The notes under the pieces: model-generated
The model's input: the letters and a program-made list of their open reading frames with translations, nothing else
The model's database searches: none
What the model was told of the DNA's origin: nothing
In this document: piece after piece, positions 25,369 to 33,619 of the stretch
How positions within the stretch are numbered: position 1 is the first letter of the stretch
Layout: every line of letters begins with the position of its first letter
Position numbers and translations under genes: made by a program
Assembly: GCA_003858485.1 (NCBI GenBank)
Contig: RQYD01000010.1
Location: forward strand, 1-64,000
DNA length: 64,000 nt
DNA from: Clostridiales bacterium COT073_COT-073
GTDB taxonomy: Bacteria > Bacillota > Clostridia > Lachnospirales > Vallitaleaceae
Direction of reading: 5' to 3'

Positions 25369-25612
25369 ACCTGGTTAAGCCATAGTGTTCAACTATTAGT
25401 CCTATCTTTTCGCCGGATATCCCAAAATAACGGAACATATCATTGGGAGTTTGTGAAAAAGCAAAATGCATAAAAAGGCATAGATTTTTTAAATCTGGTT
25501 GTTTAAAATGCCTTGTATATTGACTCTAAATTCATTTTAAATAAAATTATAGACAAAGAAAAAGTAAAAGAATTAAGAAAAAACACAAATAGTTAAATTA
25601 ATAACAAATATG

Positions 25613-25641
25613 TTGATTAATCTTTATATATATGTTAATAT
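25613..25641 (+). promoter_or_regulatory. Possible promoter of adhE
   Basis: TTGATT (25613-25618), 17 bp, TAATAT (25636-25641). The sequence is very AT-rich, so chance matches are likely. The implied leader of about 165 nt contains a three-codon ORF (25714-25725, Met-Gly-Thr) with its own GGAG and, further down, two Rex-like boxes. Confidence 0.4.
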
Positions 25642-25750
25642 ATTATCATAAAAAGAAAGAGAAAAGAAATTGGATAAATCTTCAATATATATTATTTATA
25701 GGAGAAATAGACAATGGGAACTTAAAAGCCACCAATTGATTTTCAAATTC

Positions 25751-25800
25751 TGGTTAAAAAATTAACCAAAATATTTGGTTTGTAAAGTTAATAATTTAAC
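25751..25800 (+). promoter_or_regulatory. Two Rex-like operators before adhE
   Basis: Box 1, TGGTTAAAAAATTAACCA (25751-25768), fits TTGTTAANNNNTTAACAA with one symmetric change per half. Box 2, GTTAATAATTTAAC (25787-25800), has the core GTTAA-N4-TTAAC and ends 15 bp before the start codon. ACCAAAATATTTGGT (25765-25779) between them is another dyad. Rex releases DNA when NADH is high and commonly controls adhE in Firmicutes. Confidence 0.65.
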
Positions 25801-25815
25801 ATTCGGGAGGTTTTT

Positions 25816-28449
25816 ATGAAAAAGGATAAATATCCGGTAGTCACTAATTTAGAGGAATTAAAACTTGTTATTGACGGGGTAAAGAAGGCACAAGCGGAAT
25901 ATGCCTCTTACACTCAAGAACAAGTGGATCATATTTTCAGGGAAGTAGCAATTGCAGCTAATAATGCCAGAATTGAACTGGCTAAAATGGCGGTGGCAGA
26001 AACCGGTATGGGTCTGGTGGAAGACAAAGTAATTAAAAACCACTTTGCAGCAGAATATATTTATAACAAATATAAAGATGAAAAAACTTGTGGTGTTTTG
26101 GAAAAAGATGATGTTTATGGCATTATTAAAATTGCTGAGCCAATTGGTATGGTAGCAGCTATTGTACCGACCACCAATCCAACCTCAACTGCCATTTTCA
26201 AAATTTTATTAGCCTTAAAAACCAGAAATGGTATGATTTTAGCGCCACACCCAAGAGCAAAACGCTCAACTGTGGCAGCTGCCAAAATTGCTCTGGAAGC
26301 GGCAATTAAGGCAGGAGCACCGGCTGGAATCATTGGCTGGATTGATGAACCAAGTGTTGAACTGTCTAACGCAGTTATGCAGTCAGCAGACTTGATTTTA
26401 GCGACCGGTGGTCCGGGAATGGTAAAAGCAGCTTATTCTTCCGGTCGCCCGGCAATTGGTGTGGGTGCGGGAAATACACCGGCCATTATTGATGAAACAG
26501 CTCATATTAAAATGGCAGTAAACTCTATTTTATTATCAAAATCATTTGATAATGGTGTAATTTGTGCTTCGGAACAGGCAGCCATTGTTTTGGATCAGGT
26601 GTATGATGAAGTCAAGGAAGAATTCTCTCTGCGCGGTGGTTACATCATGAGCAAAGAAGAAACAGAAAAAGTTCGGAAAATTATTTTGCTAAATGGTGCG
26701 CTCAATGCCGGAATTGTCGGACAATCAGCTCTTAAAATTGCTGAAATGGCCGGTTTTAAAGCGCCGGCTGATACCAAGGTGTTAATTGGCGAAGTAGAAA
26801 GCGTTGAATTGGAAGAACCATTCAGTCATGAAAAATTATCGCCGATTCTGGCAATGTACAAAGTAAAATCCTTTGAAGAGGCCTTGGTTAAGGCAGCCCG
26901 CTTGGTTGAGCTGGGCGGACTGGGACATACCTCAGTATTATATACGGATCAGGTCAGATCCCAGGATCGAATTCGTCAGTTTGGTGAAAAAATGAAAACC
27001 GGCAGAACCATTATTAATATGCCGGCTTCGCAAGGTGCAATCGGCGATATTTATAACTTTAAATTAGCTCCGTCATTAACCCTTGGCTGTGGTTCCTGGG
27101 GTGGAAACTCAATTAGTGAAAATGTGGGAGTTAAACATCTGATGAATGTGAAAACCATCGCCGAAAGGAGAGAAAATATGCTGTGGCATCGTGTGCCGGA
27201 AAAGATTTACTTTAAATATGGCTGCTTAGGCGAAGCCTTAAACGAATTACATGAACAAGGCAGCAAAAAGGTATTTGTGGTAACTGACAAAGTTCTTTAT
27301 GATTTAGGCTTTGCCGATATTATCAGTGATCGTTTGGCCGAGTTTAATATGGATATTAAGGTGTTTTATGAAGTTGAACCGGATCCAAGTCTGGCCACAG
27401 CCAGAAAAGGGGCTAAGGAAATGTTAAGCTTCCAACCGGATACCATTATTGCTCTGGGTGGCGGTTCACCAATGGATGCGGCTAAGATTATGTGGGTTCT
27501 GTATGAGCATCCGGAAGTACATTTCGAAGATCTGGCAATGCGCTTTATGGATATCCGCAAGCGGGTATTCCAATTCCCGAAAATGGGATGCAAGGCCAAA
27601 ATGGTAGCGATTCCGACAACAGCCGGCACCGGTTCGGAAATTACACCATTTGCAGTTATTACGGATGAAAAAACTCATGTCAAATATCCTTTAGCCGATT
27701 ATGAATTGACACCCAATATGGCAATTATTGATGCAGAATTAATGATGAATCAACCAAAAGGCTTGACTGCTGCATCTGGTATTGATGTATTAACTCATGC
27801 GATTGAAGCATTTGTTTCTGTTATGGCTTCTGATTTTACCAATGCTCAGGCTTTGGAAGCAATGAGATTGACCTTTAAATACCTGCCGGATTGTTATCAT
27901 GAGGGTGCCACCAATGTCAAGGCCAGAGAAAAAATGGCACATGCCTCGGCACTGGCAGGAATTGCCTTTGCCAATGCGTTCTTAGGGGTATGTCACTCAA
28001 TGGCTCATAAGCTTGGTTCGATGCATCATGTTACCCATGGTACAGCTAATGGTATGCTTTTAAGTGAAGTCATTCGTTTTAATTCAGCAGATAATCCAAG
28101 AAAACAAGCAGCTTTTCCGCAATATAAGTATCCGAATGCCAAATGGCGTTATGCCAAGATCGCTGATTTCTTAGGTCTTGGAGGAAATACAGAAGATGAA
28201 AAAGTGGAGCTTTTGATTGCCAAAATCGAAGAATTAAAGACAGTCATTGGTATTCCGGCCAGTATCAGAGAATATGGAATTGATGAAAAGAAATTTTATG
28301 ACAGCTTAGATGAAATGAGTGAGCAAGCATTTGATGATCAATGTACCGGTGCCAACCCACGTTATCCATTGATTTCAGAAATTAAGCAAATGTATATCAA
28401 TGCTTATGAAGGCAAGAATGATTCTGCTAAAAAAGGCAAAAAGAAATAG
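25816..28449 (+). CDS. adhE: Bifunctional acetaldehyde-CoA/alcohol dehydrogenase
   Basis: 877 residues, full length. Residues 1-~440 form the CoA-acylating aldehyde dehydrogenase with catalytic Cys in NGVICASEQA; residues ~460-870 form the iron-dependent alcohol dehydrogenase with GGGSPMDAAK and the metal histidines in LTHAIEAFVS and GVCHSMAHKLGSMHH. It converts acetyl-CoA to ethanol with two NADH, the main electron sink of many fermenters, and assembles as spirosomes. The ribosome binding site is GGGAGG. It stands alone with a terminator downstream. Confidence 0.98.
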   Translation: MKKDKYPVVTNLEELKLVIDGVKKAQAEYASYTQEQVDHIFREVAIAANNARIELAKMAVAETGMGLVEDKVIKNHFAAEYIYNKYKDEKTCGVLEKDDVYGIIKIAEPIGMVAAIVPTTNPTSTAIFKILLALKTRNGMILAPHPRAKRSTVAAAKIALEAAIKAGAPAGIIGWIDEPSVELSNAVMQSADLILATGGPGMVKAAYSSGRPAIGVGAGNTPAIIDETAHIKMAVNSILLSKSFDNGVICASEQAAIVLDQVYDEVKEEFSLRGGYIMSKEETEKVRKIILLNGALNAGIVGQSALKIAEMAGFKAPADTKVLIGEVESVELEEPFSHEKLSPILAMYKVKSFEEALVKAARLVELGGLGHTSVLYTDQVRSQDRIRQFGEKMKTGRTIINMPASQGAIGDIYNFKLAPSLTLGCGSWGGNSISENVGVKHLMNVKTIAERRENMLWHRVPEKIYFKYGCLGEALNELHEQGSKKVFVVTDKVLYDLGFADIISDRLAEFNMDIKVFYEVEPDPSLATARKGAKEMLSFQPDTIIALGGGSPMDAAKIMWVLYEHPEVHFEDLAMRFMDIRKRVFQFPKMGCKAKMVAIPTTAGTGSEITPFAVITDEKTHVKYPLADYELTPNMAIIDAELMMNQPKGLTAASGIDVLTHAIEAFVSVMASDFTNAQALEAMRLTFKYLPDCYHEGATNVKAREKMAHASALAGIAFANAFLGVCHSMAHKLGSMHHVTHGTANGMLLSEVIRFNSADNPRKQAAFPQYKYPNAKWRYAKIADFLGLGGNTEDEKVELLIAKIEELKTVIGIPASIREYGIDEKKFYDSLDEMSEQAFDDQCTGANPRYPLISEIKQMYINAYEGKNDSAKKGKKK

Positions 28450-28563
28450 TTTCTGCACGGTAAGATGGCTTTTGGGTCACACACTTGTGCACTTCAAATT
28501 GAGAATAGAATATTTTCATTTGTCAGAGCAAAATAAAACTGAAACAGGCAAATAAAATCAGGA

Positions 28564-28610
28564 AAAACATCGGAGTTAAAACCACTGGTCTGGACTCCGA
28601 TGTTTTCTGG
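28564..28610 (+). terminator. Terminator after adhE
   Basis: AAAACATCGGAGT (28564-28576) pairs perfectly with ACTCCGATGTTTT (28594-28606), then CTGG. The 13-bp stem with A- and T-tails would work in both directions. Confidence 0.75.
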
Positions 28611-28646
28611 CGTATATGGCTGTAAAAGCCGATTTTGATATTTTGC

Positions 28647-28675
28647 TTGCGTGAATAAAAAAATAATGATATAAT
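28647..28675 (+). promoter_or_regulatory. Promoter upstream of the interrupted small ORF
   Basis: TTGCGT (28647-28652), 17 bp, TATAAT (28670-28675). Transcription would begin near 28682 and could also serve the CxC-tailed protein gene at 28862. Confidence 0.6.
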
Positions 28676-28680
28676 TAAAA

Positions 28681-28836
28681 ATGCGTAAACAAGAGATTGA
28701 AAAATCAGAAATAAAGGCATATATGAGTAAAGCTGAAAAAGATAAGATGGACTGACTTGAATTGGCAAATGGATGGATTGCCGATTTTAACAGGACAAAA
28801 AGCTGGAAAATATGTATTTTTAATTTGATTATGTAG
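28681..28836 (+). pseudogene. Small ORF broken by an in-frame TGA
   Basis: From ATG 28681 the frame reads MRKQEIEKSEIKAYMSKAEK and DKMD, meets TGA (28753-28755), then continues open with LELANGWIADFNRTKSWK to TAG at 28834. An alternative start at 28723 has AAAGG 5 bp upstream. The composition on both sides of the TGA looks protein-like, so this may be a small gene with one nonsense mutation. No selenocysteine signal is evident. The family is not recognised. Confidence 0.35.
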
Positions 28837-28861
28837 AAGAATAAACAGAAAGGAGAGAACA

Positions 28862-29398
28862 ATGAAATTAAAGAGCTTAAAAAAAGCATTGTTACTAGGG
28901 GCAGCGGTTGGAGCAGGAACTTATGCCTATAAAAAATATGAGGAATTAAAAGTTTTCTACAATGAAGTCGTATTGGGAAACTGCAAAACCCTTTATTATA
29001 GTTCTGAATTTGAAGATGATTCGGTAGCAGCGGTTGGTTCCTCTGTAAAATTGAATTTTCTGGGAGTTCACCCGGAAAGCCCCTCTGTTTATTTGAATGT
29101 TTTTGCTTTAGGCAGTGCTGTAAATATTTTGGTACCGGACGAGTGCCGGGTCATTTTAGACGGAAACAATACAGCCAGCAATGTTACAGTTGACGAAATA
29201 CTATGTGAAGAAGTAGAAAAAGAATTTACTCTGTATATTGACTATAAAGCGACAATGTCTTCAATTCGAATTGCCTATGAAAGTGCAATTAAAAATGAAT
29301 TGAACGAAGGATGCAGCTGCGGTTGTGGCTGTGATTGTGAAGCGGTGGAAATTGATGAAGATAAATGTGAGTGTGGTTGTGAAAGCGCGGAAGTCTAA
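28862..29398 (+). CDS. Membrane-anchored protein with CxC-rich C-terminal tail
   Basis: 178 residues. An N-terminal segment (residues ~8-23, LLLGAAVGAGTYAY) is a short membrane anchor; the middle ~120 residues form a beta-rich domain with three scattered Cys (GNCK, DECR, ILCEE); the tail carries CSCGCGCDC and CECGC, eight cysteines in 20 or so residues among acidic residues. The pattern suggests metal or cluster binding, as in metallothioneins, but no family is recognised. AAAGGAGAG precedes ATG 28862, and a terminator follows. Confidence 0.8.
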   Translation: MKLKSLKKALLLGAAVGAGTYAYKKYEELKVFYNEVVLGNCKTLYYSSEFEDDSVAAVGSSVKLNFLGVHPESPSVYLNVFALGSAVNILVPDECRVILDGNNTASNVTVDEILCEEVEKEFTLYIDYKATMSSIRIAYESAIKNELNEGCSCGCGCDCEAVEIDEDKCECGCESAEV

Positions 29399-29414
29399 GA
29401 TATAAAGCAAACAG

Positions 29415-29438
29415 AAGCGGGATTTGGTCCCGCTTTTT
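29415..29438 (+). terminator. Rho-independent terminator
   Basis: AAGCGGGA (29415-29422) and TCCCGCTT (29428-29435) around TTTGG, then TTTG. It separates the CxC-tailed gene from the rhomboid-like gene. Confidence 0.8.
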
Positions 29439-29457
29439 GTATAGAGAGAAGGGTAAT

Positions 29458-30330
29458 ATGAATTTATTGGACAAATTAGAAAGAAAAATCGGTTGGTTGG
29501 CAGTGCCGAATTTAATGTTTTACATTGTGATCGGCAATGCCATGGTATATATTACACAGATGCTGACTGGTCTGGATTTAACATATACTTTGGCATTTCA
29601 TTTGCCCTCTGTTTTGCAAGGGCAGGTATGGCGTATTTTCAGCTTTGTTTTGATTCCGCCAACGATTTTTACTGGTGGTATTTGGAGTCTGTTTGTGGCG
29701 GCGCTGGCTTTTCTTTTTTATTTTAGTATCGGCCGGCAGCTGGAAAATGCAATGGGAACATTTGCTTTCACCCTTTTTTATTTACTGGGGATGCTATGTG
29801 TCATTGTGACAGGCTCTGTTTTCTCTGTGCCCTTAACCGGCACTTACTTAAATTCAACTTTATTTTTTGCATATGCTTTTTACTATCCGGATAATCAAAT
29901 TCTGGTGATGTATGTCATACCGGTTAAGGTCAAATATATAGCATATTTCAGTGCGGCGGTACTGGCCTTTAATTTTGTGACTTCTTCCTGGCTTGGCAAA
30001 ATCTTAACGATCAGTGGTTTGCTGAATTTTTTCATATTTTTTGGCAAACCTTTGCTGCTGGACCGAATGCTCCGTTACCGGCGTAAACAAAGATATGCAG
30101 CCGGTCAGGGCTTTGCCCGCAGCCGGCAGCATTCCAAATTTAAGGTTTATACCAATCCCTATGCCCAATCAGCTAAGAAAAATACCAGGCATTGCTGTGA
30201 AGTATGCGGCCGTTCGGAACTGGATGATCCCAATTTGGAATTCCGTTATTGTTCGGTATGTGAAGGATATCACGAATATTGTATGGAACATTTGCATCAG
30301 CATATTCATAAAAAATCAGGCGAAGCGTAA
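29458..30330 (+). CDS. Rhomboid-like membrane protein with zinc-ribbon tail
   Basis: 290 residues. Six or so membrane helices (residues ~15-200) are arranged as in rhomboid/derlin-type proteins, with WRIFSFVLIPP and GRQLENAMGTFAFTLFYLLG where rhomboids have WRLxT and E-x-x-xG motifs. The catalytic GxSG serine motif is not visible (GTYLNSTLFFAYAFY occupies the region), so it may be inactive. Residues ~245-285 contain CCEVCGRS, YCSVCEGYHEYC and HLHQHIH, a zinc-ribbon-like tail. ATG 29458 has GAAGGG upstream; the in-frame start at 29437 overlaps the terminator. Confidence 0.8.
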   Translation: MNLLDKLERKIGWLAVPNLMFYIVIGNAMVYITQMLTGLDLTYTLAFHLPSVLQGQVWRIFSFVLIPPTIFTGGIWSLFVAALAFLFYFSIGRQLENAMGTFAFTLFYLLGMLCVIVTGSVFSVPLTGTYLNSTLFFAYAFYYPDNQILVMYVIPVKVKYIAYFSAAVLAFNFVTSSWLGKILTISGLLNFFIFFGKPLLLDRMLRYRRKQRYAAGQGFARSRQHSKFKVYTNPYAQSAKKNTRHCCEVCGRSELDDPNLEFRYCSVCEGYHEYCMEHLHQHIHKKSGEA

Positions 30331-30344
30331 GCTTTGCCTTTTTT
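30319..30344 (+). terminator. Terminator overlapping the rhomboid-like stop codon
   Basis: GGCGAAGC (30319-30326) and GCTTTGCC (30331-30338) around the loop GTAA, then six T. The stem includes the last two codons and the stop lies in the loop. It contains the same GCGAAGC heptamer as the 9.5-kb cluster. Confidence 0.8.
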
Positions 30345-30527
30345 AATAATGATTCTCAATTAGAAGAAGCGAAGAAGTCTTTAATATAGCGGGATTCAAG
30401 TTATTTTCTTAACGAAAAAATATAAAAATCAGCTAAAAATTTAACAAAAGTATTTGGTGGTTTTTTGTGTATTCTGTATACAAGCGCTATCGTTTCGTGA
30501 ATTGACTATTCTAAAAAAAACAACTCA

Positions 30528-30577
30528 TTGACAATATATTAACAATTATTGAAAAAAGTTTAAAATTTGTTTATAGT
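30528..30577 (+). promoter_or_regulatory. rnf operon promoter with Rex-like box
   Basis: TTGAAA (30549-30554), 17 bp, TATAGT (30572-30577) form the likely promoter. Directly upstream, TTGACAATATATTAACAA (30528-30545) matches TTGTTAANNNNTTAACAA at 12 of 14 defined positions. A second partial match (CTAAAAATTTAACAAAA) lies near 30431. The leader to rnfC is about 115 nt and contains TTGAGT-aataa-ACTCAA (30611-30627). Confidence 0.6.
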
Positions 30578-30699
30578 AAAAAGGGTTAGAGTGACAAAAA
30601 AGTTTTTTTCTTGAGTAATAAACTCAATATAGTTTTGCCTGCAGGTTGTAGGTATACTATGGACGCAAAAGTTGAGGTATGGTTAAGGAGGCGAATAAT

Positions 30700-32010
30700 T
30701 TGTCTAACACATTTCATGGGGGAATTCACCCCCGATATTCTAAAGAATTCACAAAAGAAATTCCTATTCGGGAAGTAATTCCGGGAGAAACCGTCACGAT
30801 TTTAATGCAGCAGCATATCGGTGCACCTTGTAAGCCAATTGTTAAGGTCGGTGATTCTGTTTTGGTGGGTCAAAAAATCGGTGATAGTGAAGCTTTTGTA
30901 TCTTCACCGGTACATAGTACCGTTTCCGGAGTAGTTAAAAAAATTGCTCAGGTCTTGCAACCAAACGGTTCCAAAGGCGAAGCGGTAGTGATCGCTAATG
31001 ATGGTGAATACCGTCGTTTGCTTATGGAAACGAAACCGCTGTCTGAGCTGACCAAGGAAGAAATTTTACATTTGATTCGAGAGGCCGGAATTGTTGGGCT
31101 GGGTGGGGCCGGTTTCCCTACTCATATTAAATTGAATCCTCCGGCTGATAAGAAAATTGACTATATATTAATTAATGGTGCAGAATGTGAGCCATACTTA
31201 ACTTCGGATCACCGGATCATGCTGGAAGAGCCGAAAGCACTGATTAATGGTTTAGAAGTTATTTTAACTCTGTTTCCCAATGCCCAGGGAATTATCGGCA
31301 TTGAAGATAATAAACCGGATGCAATTGAAATGATCTCCAAAGCCATTGCCGGAAAAGACAGAATGTCGGTATGTGTGATGGAGACCAAGTATCCCCAGGG
31401 AGCAGAAAAACAATTGATATATTCGGCTACCAAGCGTAAAGTACCAAGCGGTAAATTACCGGCCGATATTGGCTGCATCGTTGATAATGTTGACACGACA
31501 GTTGCCATTGGTAAGGCAGTTTTAGAAGGCATCCCGTTATTACGCCGGATCATTACCATGTCAGGGGAAATGTTTGATCAGCCGGCTAATTACAGTGTGC
31601 CATTGGGAGTATCTTATCGCCAGTTAATTGAAATGTCAGGCGGTCACCCCGAAGAAGCTGTTAAAATTATTCATGGTGGACCAATGATGGGACTGGCGAT
31701 GTTTGATTATGATGTACCGGTCATGAAAACATCTTCCTGTATTTTGCTTTTATCGGAGAAAGAAGCGGCCATTTGTCAGGAGAGCGCTTGTATTCGGTGT
31801 GGTCGCTGCACCCGGGTATGTCCTATGAATTTATTACCGCTGGAGTTGGATCGTTTTGCCAGAAATGATGATGAAGAACGCTTTTTGCGCTATCATGGAC
31901 TGGACTGTATTGAATGTGGTTCCTGTTCCTATGTATGCCCGGCAAAACGACATTTGGTACATGCCATCAGAGTAAAAAAGAGAGCCTTAATGGCTAAAAA
32001 ACGAGCATAA
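30700..32010 (+). CDS. rnfC: Rnf complex subunit C (NADH-binding, Fe-S)
   Basis: 436 residues. It contains the GIHPRYSKEFT N-terminus, an NADH/FMN-binding core similar to the NuoF subunit (GLGGAGFPTHIKL, INGAECEPYLTSDH), a SLBB-like segment, and two [4Fe-4S] motifs CIRCGRCTRVCP and CIECGSCSYVCP. It is the site where NAD+ is reduced. I choose TTG 30700 because AAGGAGG (30685-30691) lies 8 bp before it and inside the version from ATG 30679, and it gives the usual N-terminus. First gene of rnfCDGEAB. Confidence 0.96.
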   Translation: MSNTFHGGIHPRYSKEFTKEIPIREVIPGETVTILMQQHIGAPCKPIVKVGDSVLVGQKIGDSEAFVSSPVHSTVSGVVKKIAQVLQPNGSKGEAVVIANDGEYRRLLMETKPLSELTKEEILHLIREAGIVGLGGAGFPTHIKLNPPADKKIDYILINGAECEPYLTSDHRIMLEEPKALINGLEVILTLFPNAQGIIGIEDNKPDAIEMISKAIAGKDRMSVCVMETKYPQGAEKQLIYSATKRKVPSGKLPADIGCIVDNVDTTVAIGKAVLEGIPLLRRIITMSGEMFDQPANYSVPLGVSYRQLIEMSGGHPEEAVKIIHGGPMMGLAMFDYDVPVMKTSSCILLLSEKEAAICQESACIRCGRCTRVCPMNLLPLELDRFARNDDEERFLRYHGLDCIECGSCSYVCPAKRHLVHAIRVKKRALMAKKRA

Positions 32011-32024
32011 CAGGAGGTAGAAAA

Positions 32025-33020
32025 ATGCTTAATATTGTATCATCTTCTCCTCATGTCAGAGATAATGCCAGCACCAGAAACATTATGCGTGATGTGATCA
32101 TTGCGCTGGTACCGGCGACCTTATGGGGATTTTATGTGTTTGGATTAAACGCGATTATTAATGTTGCATTGGCTGTAAGTTCAGCGGTGTTATTTGAATA
32201 TTTGTATCAAAAATTATTGAAAAAACCAATTACCATTAATGATTTATCGGCAGCAGTAACCGGTTTGTTGCTGGGGCTGAACTTACCTTCGGGACATTAT
32301 TACTTTATTCCGGTTTTGGGCAGCTTTGTAGCAATTGTGGTAGTTAAACAGCTCTATGGCGGCCTTGGCCAGAATTTTATGAATCCGGCATTAGCGGCCA
32401 GAGCATTTTTGTTAGTATCTTTTGCCGGTTATATGACTACTTGGCCCAATCCGGCGCAGACTGGCCGGTTCTGGTCAATTGATGGAGTCAGTGGAGCCAC
32501 ACCATTGGCATTGCTAAAAACAGGTAAAATGCTGGAAGCGGGTGTTTTATCACTGGGTAATGAAGCCGGAGGGATCTGGCTATCAGATGCGTTTTTTGGA
32601 TTTGTTGGCGGCTGTATTGGAGAAGTATCGGCATTAGCTTTAATTTTAGGCGGAGCATATCTGATCTATCGCAAAATTATTACCTGGCAGATTCCGGTTG
32701 CTTTTTTTGCCTCTTTTACAATTATGATGTTGGTTTTTGGACAAAATCCCTGGGATTTGACCTATCTGGCCTTTCATTTGACATCCGGCGGTTTTTTACT
32801 GGGAGCCTTTTTTATGGCAACTGATTATTCCACTTCACCGATGACCGGTAAGGGTCAAATTATTATGGGCATCGGCTGTGGCTTATTGACAGCCTTGATC
32901 CGTCTGTTTGGCGGCTACCCGGAAGGGGTCAGTTTTGCCATCTTAATTATGAATTTATTTGTACCTTTGATTGACCATTATTTAGTTCCGACATCTTTTG
33001 GGGGGAAAAGAAATGAGTAA
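32025..33020 (+). CDS. rnfD: Rnf complex subunit D (membrane flavoprotein)
   Basis: 331 residues, about nine to ten membrane helices. The covalent-FMN threonine motif is present in GVSGATPLALLK. It provides the membrane electron path coupled to Na+ or H+ export. AGGAGG precedes ATG 32025; the 3' end overlaps rnfG by 8 bp. Confidence 0.96.
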   Translation: MLNIVSSSPHVRDNASTRNIMRDVIIALVPATLWGFYVFGLNAIINVALAVSSAVLFEYLYQKLLKKPITINDLSAAVTGLLLGLNLPSGHYYFIPVLGSFVAIVVVKQLYGGLGQNFMNPALAARAFLLVSFAGYMTTWPNPAQTGRFWSIDGVSGATPLALLKTGKMLEAGVLSLGNEAGGIWLSDAFFGFVGGCIGEVSALALILGGAYLIYRKIITWQIPVAFFASFTIMMLVFGQNPWDLTYLAFHLTSGGFLLGAFFMATDYSTSPMTGKGQIIMGIGCGLLTALIRLFGGYPEGVSFAILIMNLFVPLIDHYLVPTSFGGKRNE

Positions 33021-33618
33021 TCAAACCTTAGAACAAAAGCCAAAATCGGAAGTTTTCTTAATTATCAAAAATACTTTGATTTTATTTGCAATTACAGCAA
33101 TTGCCGGTTTGCTGTTGAGTATTGTTAATTCTATGACAGCAGATGCAATTGCTGCTCAAAAAATCATTCAACGCGATAATGCTTTAAATGCTGTTTTGCC
33201 GGATGCCAGTTTTGAAGAAATTAAAATTGAAAAGGCGGAAGAGTATCAAAGAATACAAGGGATCTATCAGGCCAAGGACAGTGCCGGTAATTTGGCTGGC
33301 TATGCTTTTATGTTAACTAATAAAGGTTATGGCGGTACTATTACATTGGCTGCCGGGATCAGTGCCGGAGGAGTGATCAGCGGCATGGATATTATTACTC
33401 ATTCGGAAACACCGGGCCTTGGTGCCAATGCGGATACGGATAAATTTAAGGAAAAATTAAAAGGGAAACAGGCAGAAACCTTAACTGTGGTCAAGGGAAA
33501 TAATGATGGTCAGAATGTTGATGCTTTAAGCGGAGCGACCATTACTTCGGCAGCAGTGACAGATGCCGTCAATGAAGCGATTGCATACTATAACAATCAG
33601 CTGAAAGGAGGCAAATAG
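33013..33618 (+). CDS. rnfG: Rnf complex subunit G (extracytoplasmic flavoprotein)
   Basis: 201 residues. One N-terminal membrane helix (residues ~20-42), then an external FMN-binding domain with GYGGTITLAAGI, ETPGLGA and the flavinylation motif DALSGATITS. ATG 33013 is used because GGGGGA lies upstream at normal spacing; the in-frame start at 32998 is less well placed. Confidence 0.96.
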   Translation: MSNQTLEQKPKSEVFLIIKNTLILFAITAIAGLLLSIVNSMTADAIAAQKIIQRDNALNAVLPDASFEEIKIEKAEEYQRIQGIYQAKDSAGNLAGYAFMLTNKGYGGTITLAAGISAGGVISGMDIITHSETPGLGANADTDKFKEKLKGKQAETLTVVKGNNDGQNVDALSGATITSAAVTDAVNEAIAYYNNQLKGGK

Positions 33619-33619
33619 G

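Noticed and set aside
28451-28495. Further copy of the palindromic element after adhE
   Set aside because: Only GGTAAGATGGCTTTTGGG resembles the half copies at 2161 and 20745; no terminal repeat is present.
28753-28755. TGA read as selenocysteine
   Set aside because: No Cys homologue is known for this position and no convincing downstream hairpin was seen; a nonsense codon is simpler.
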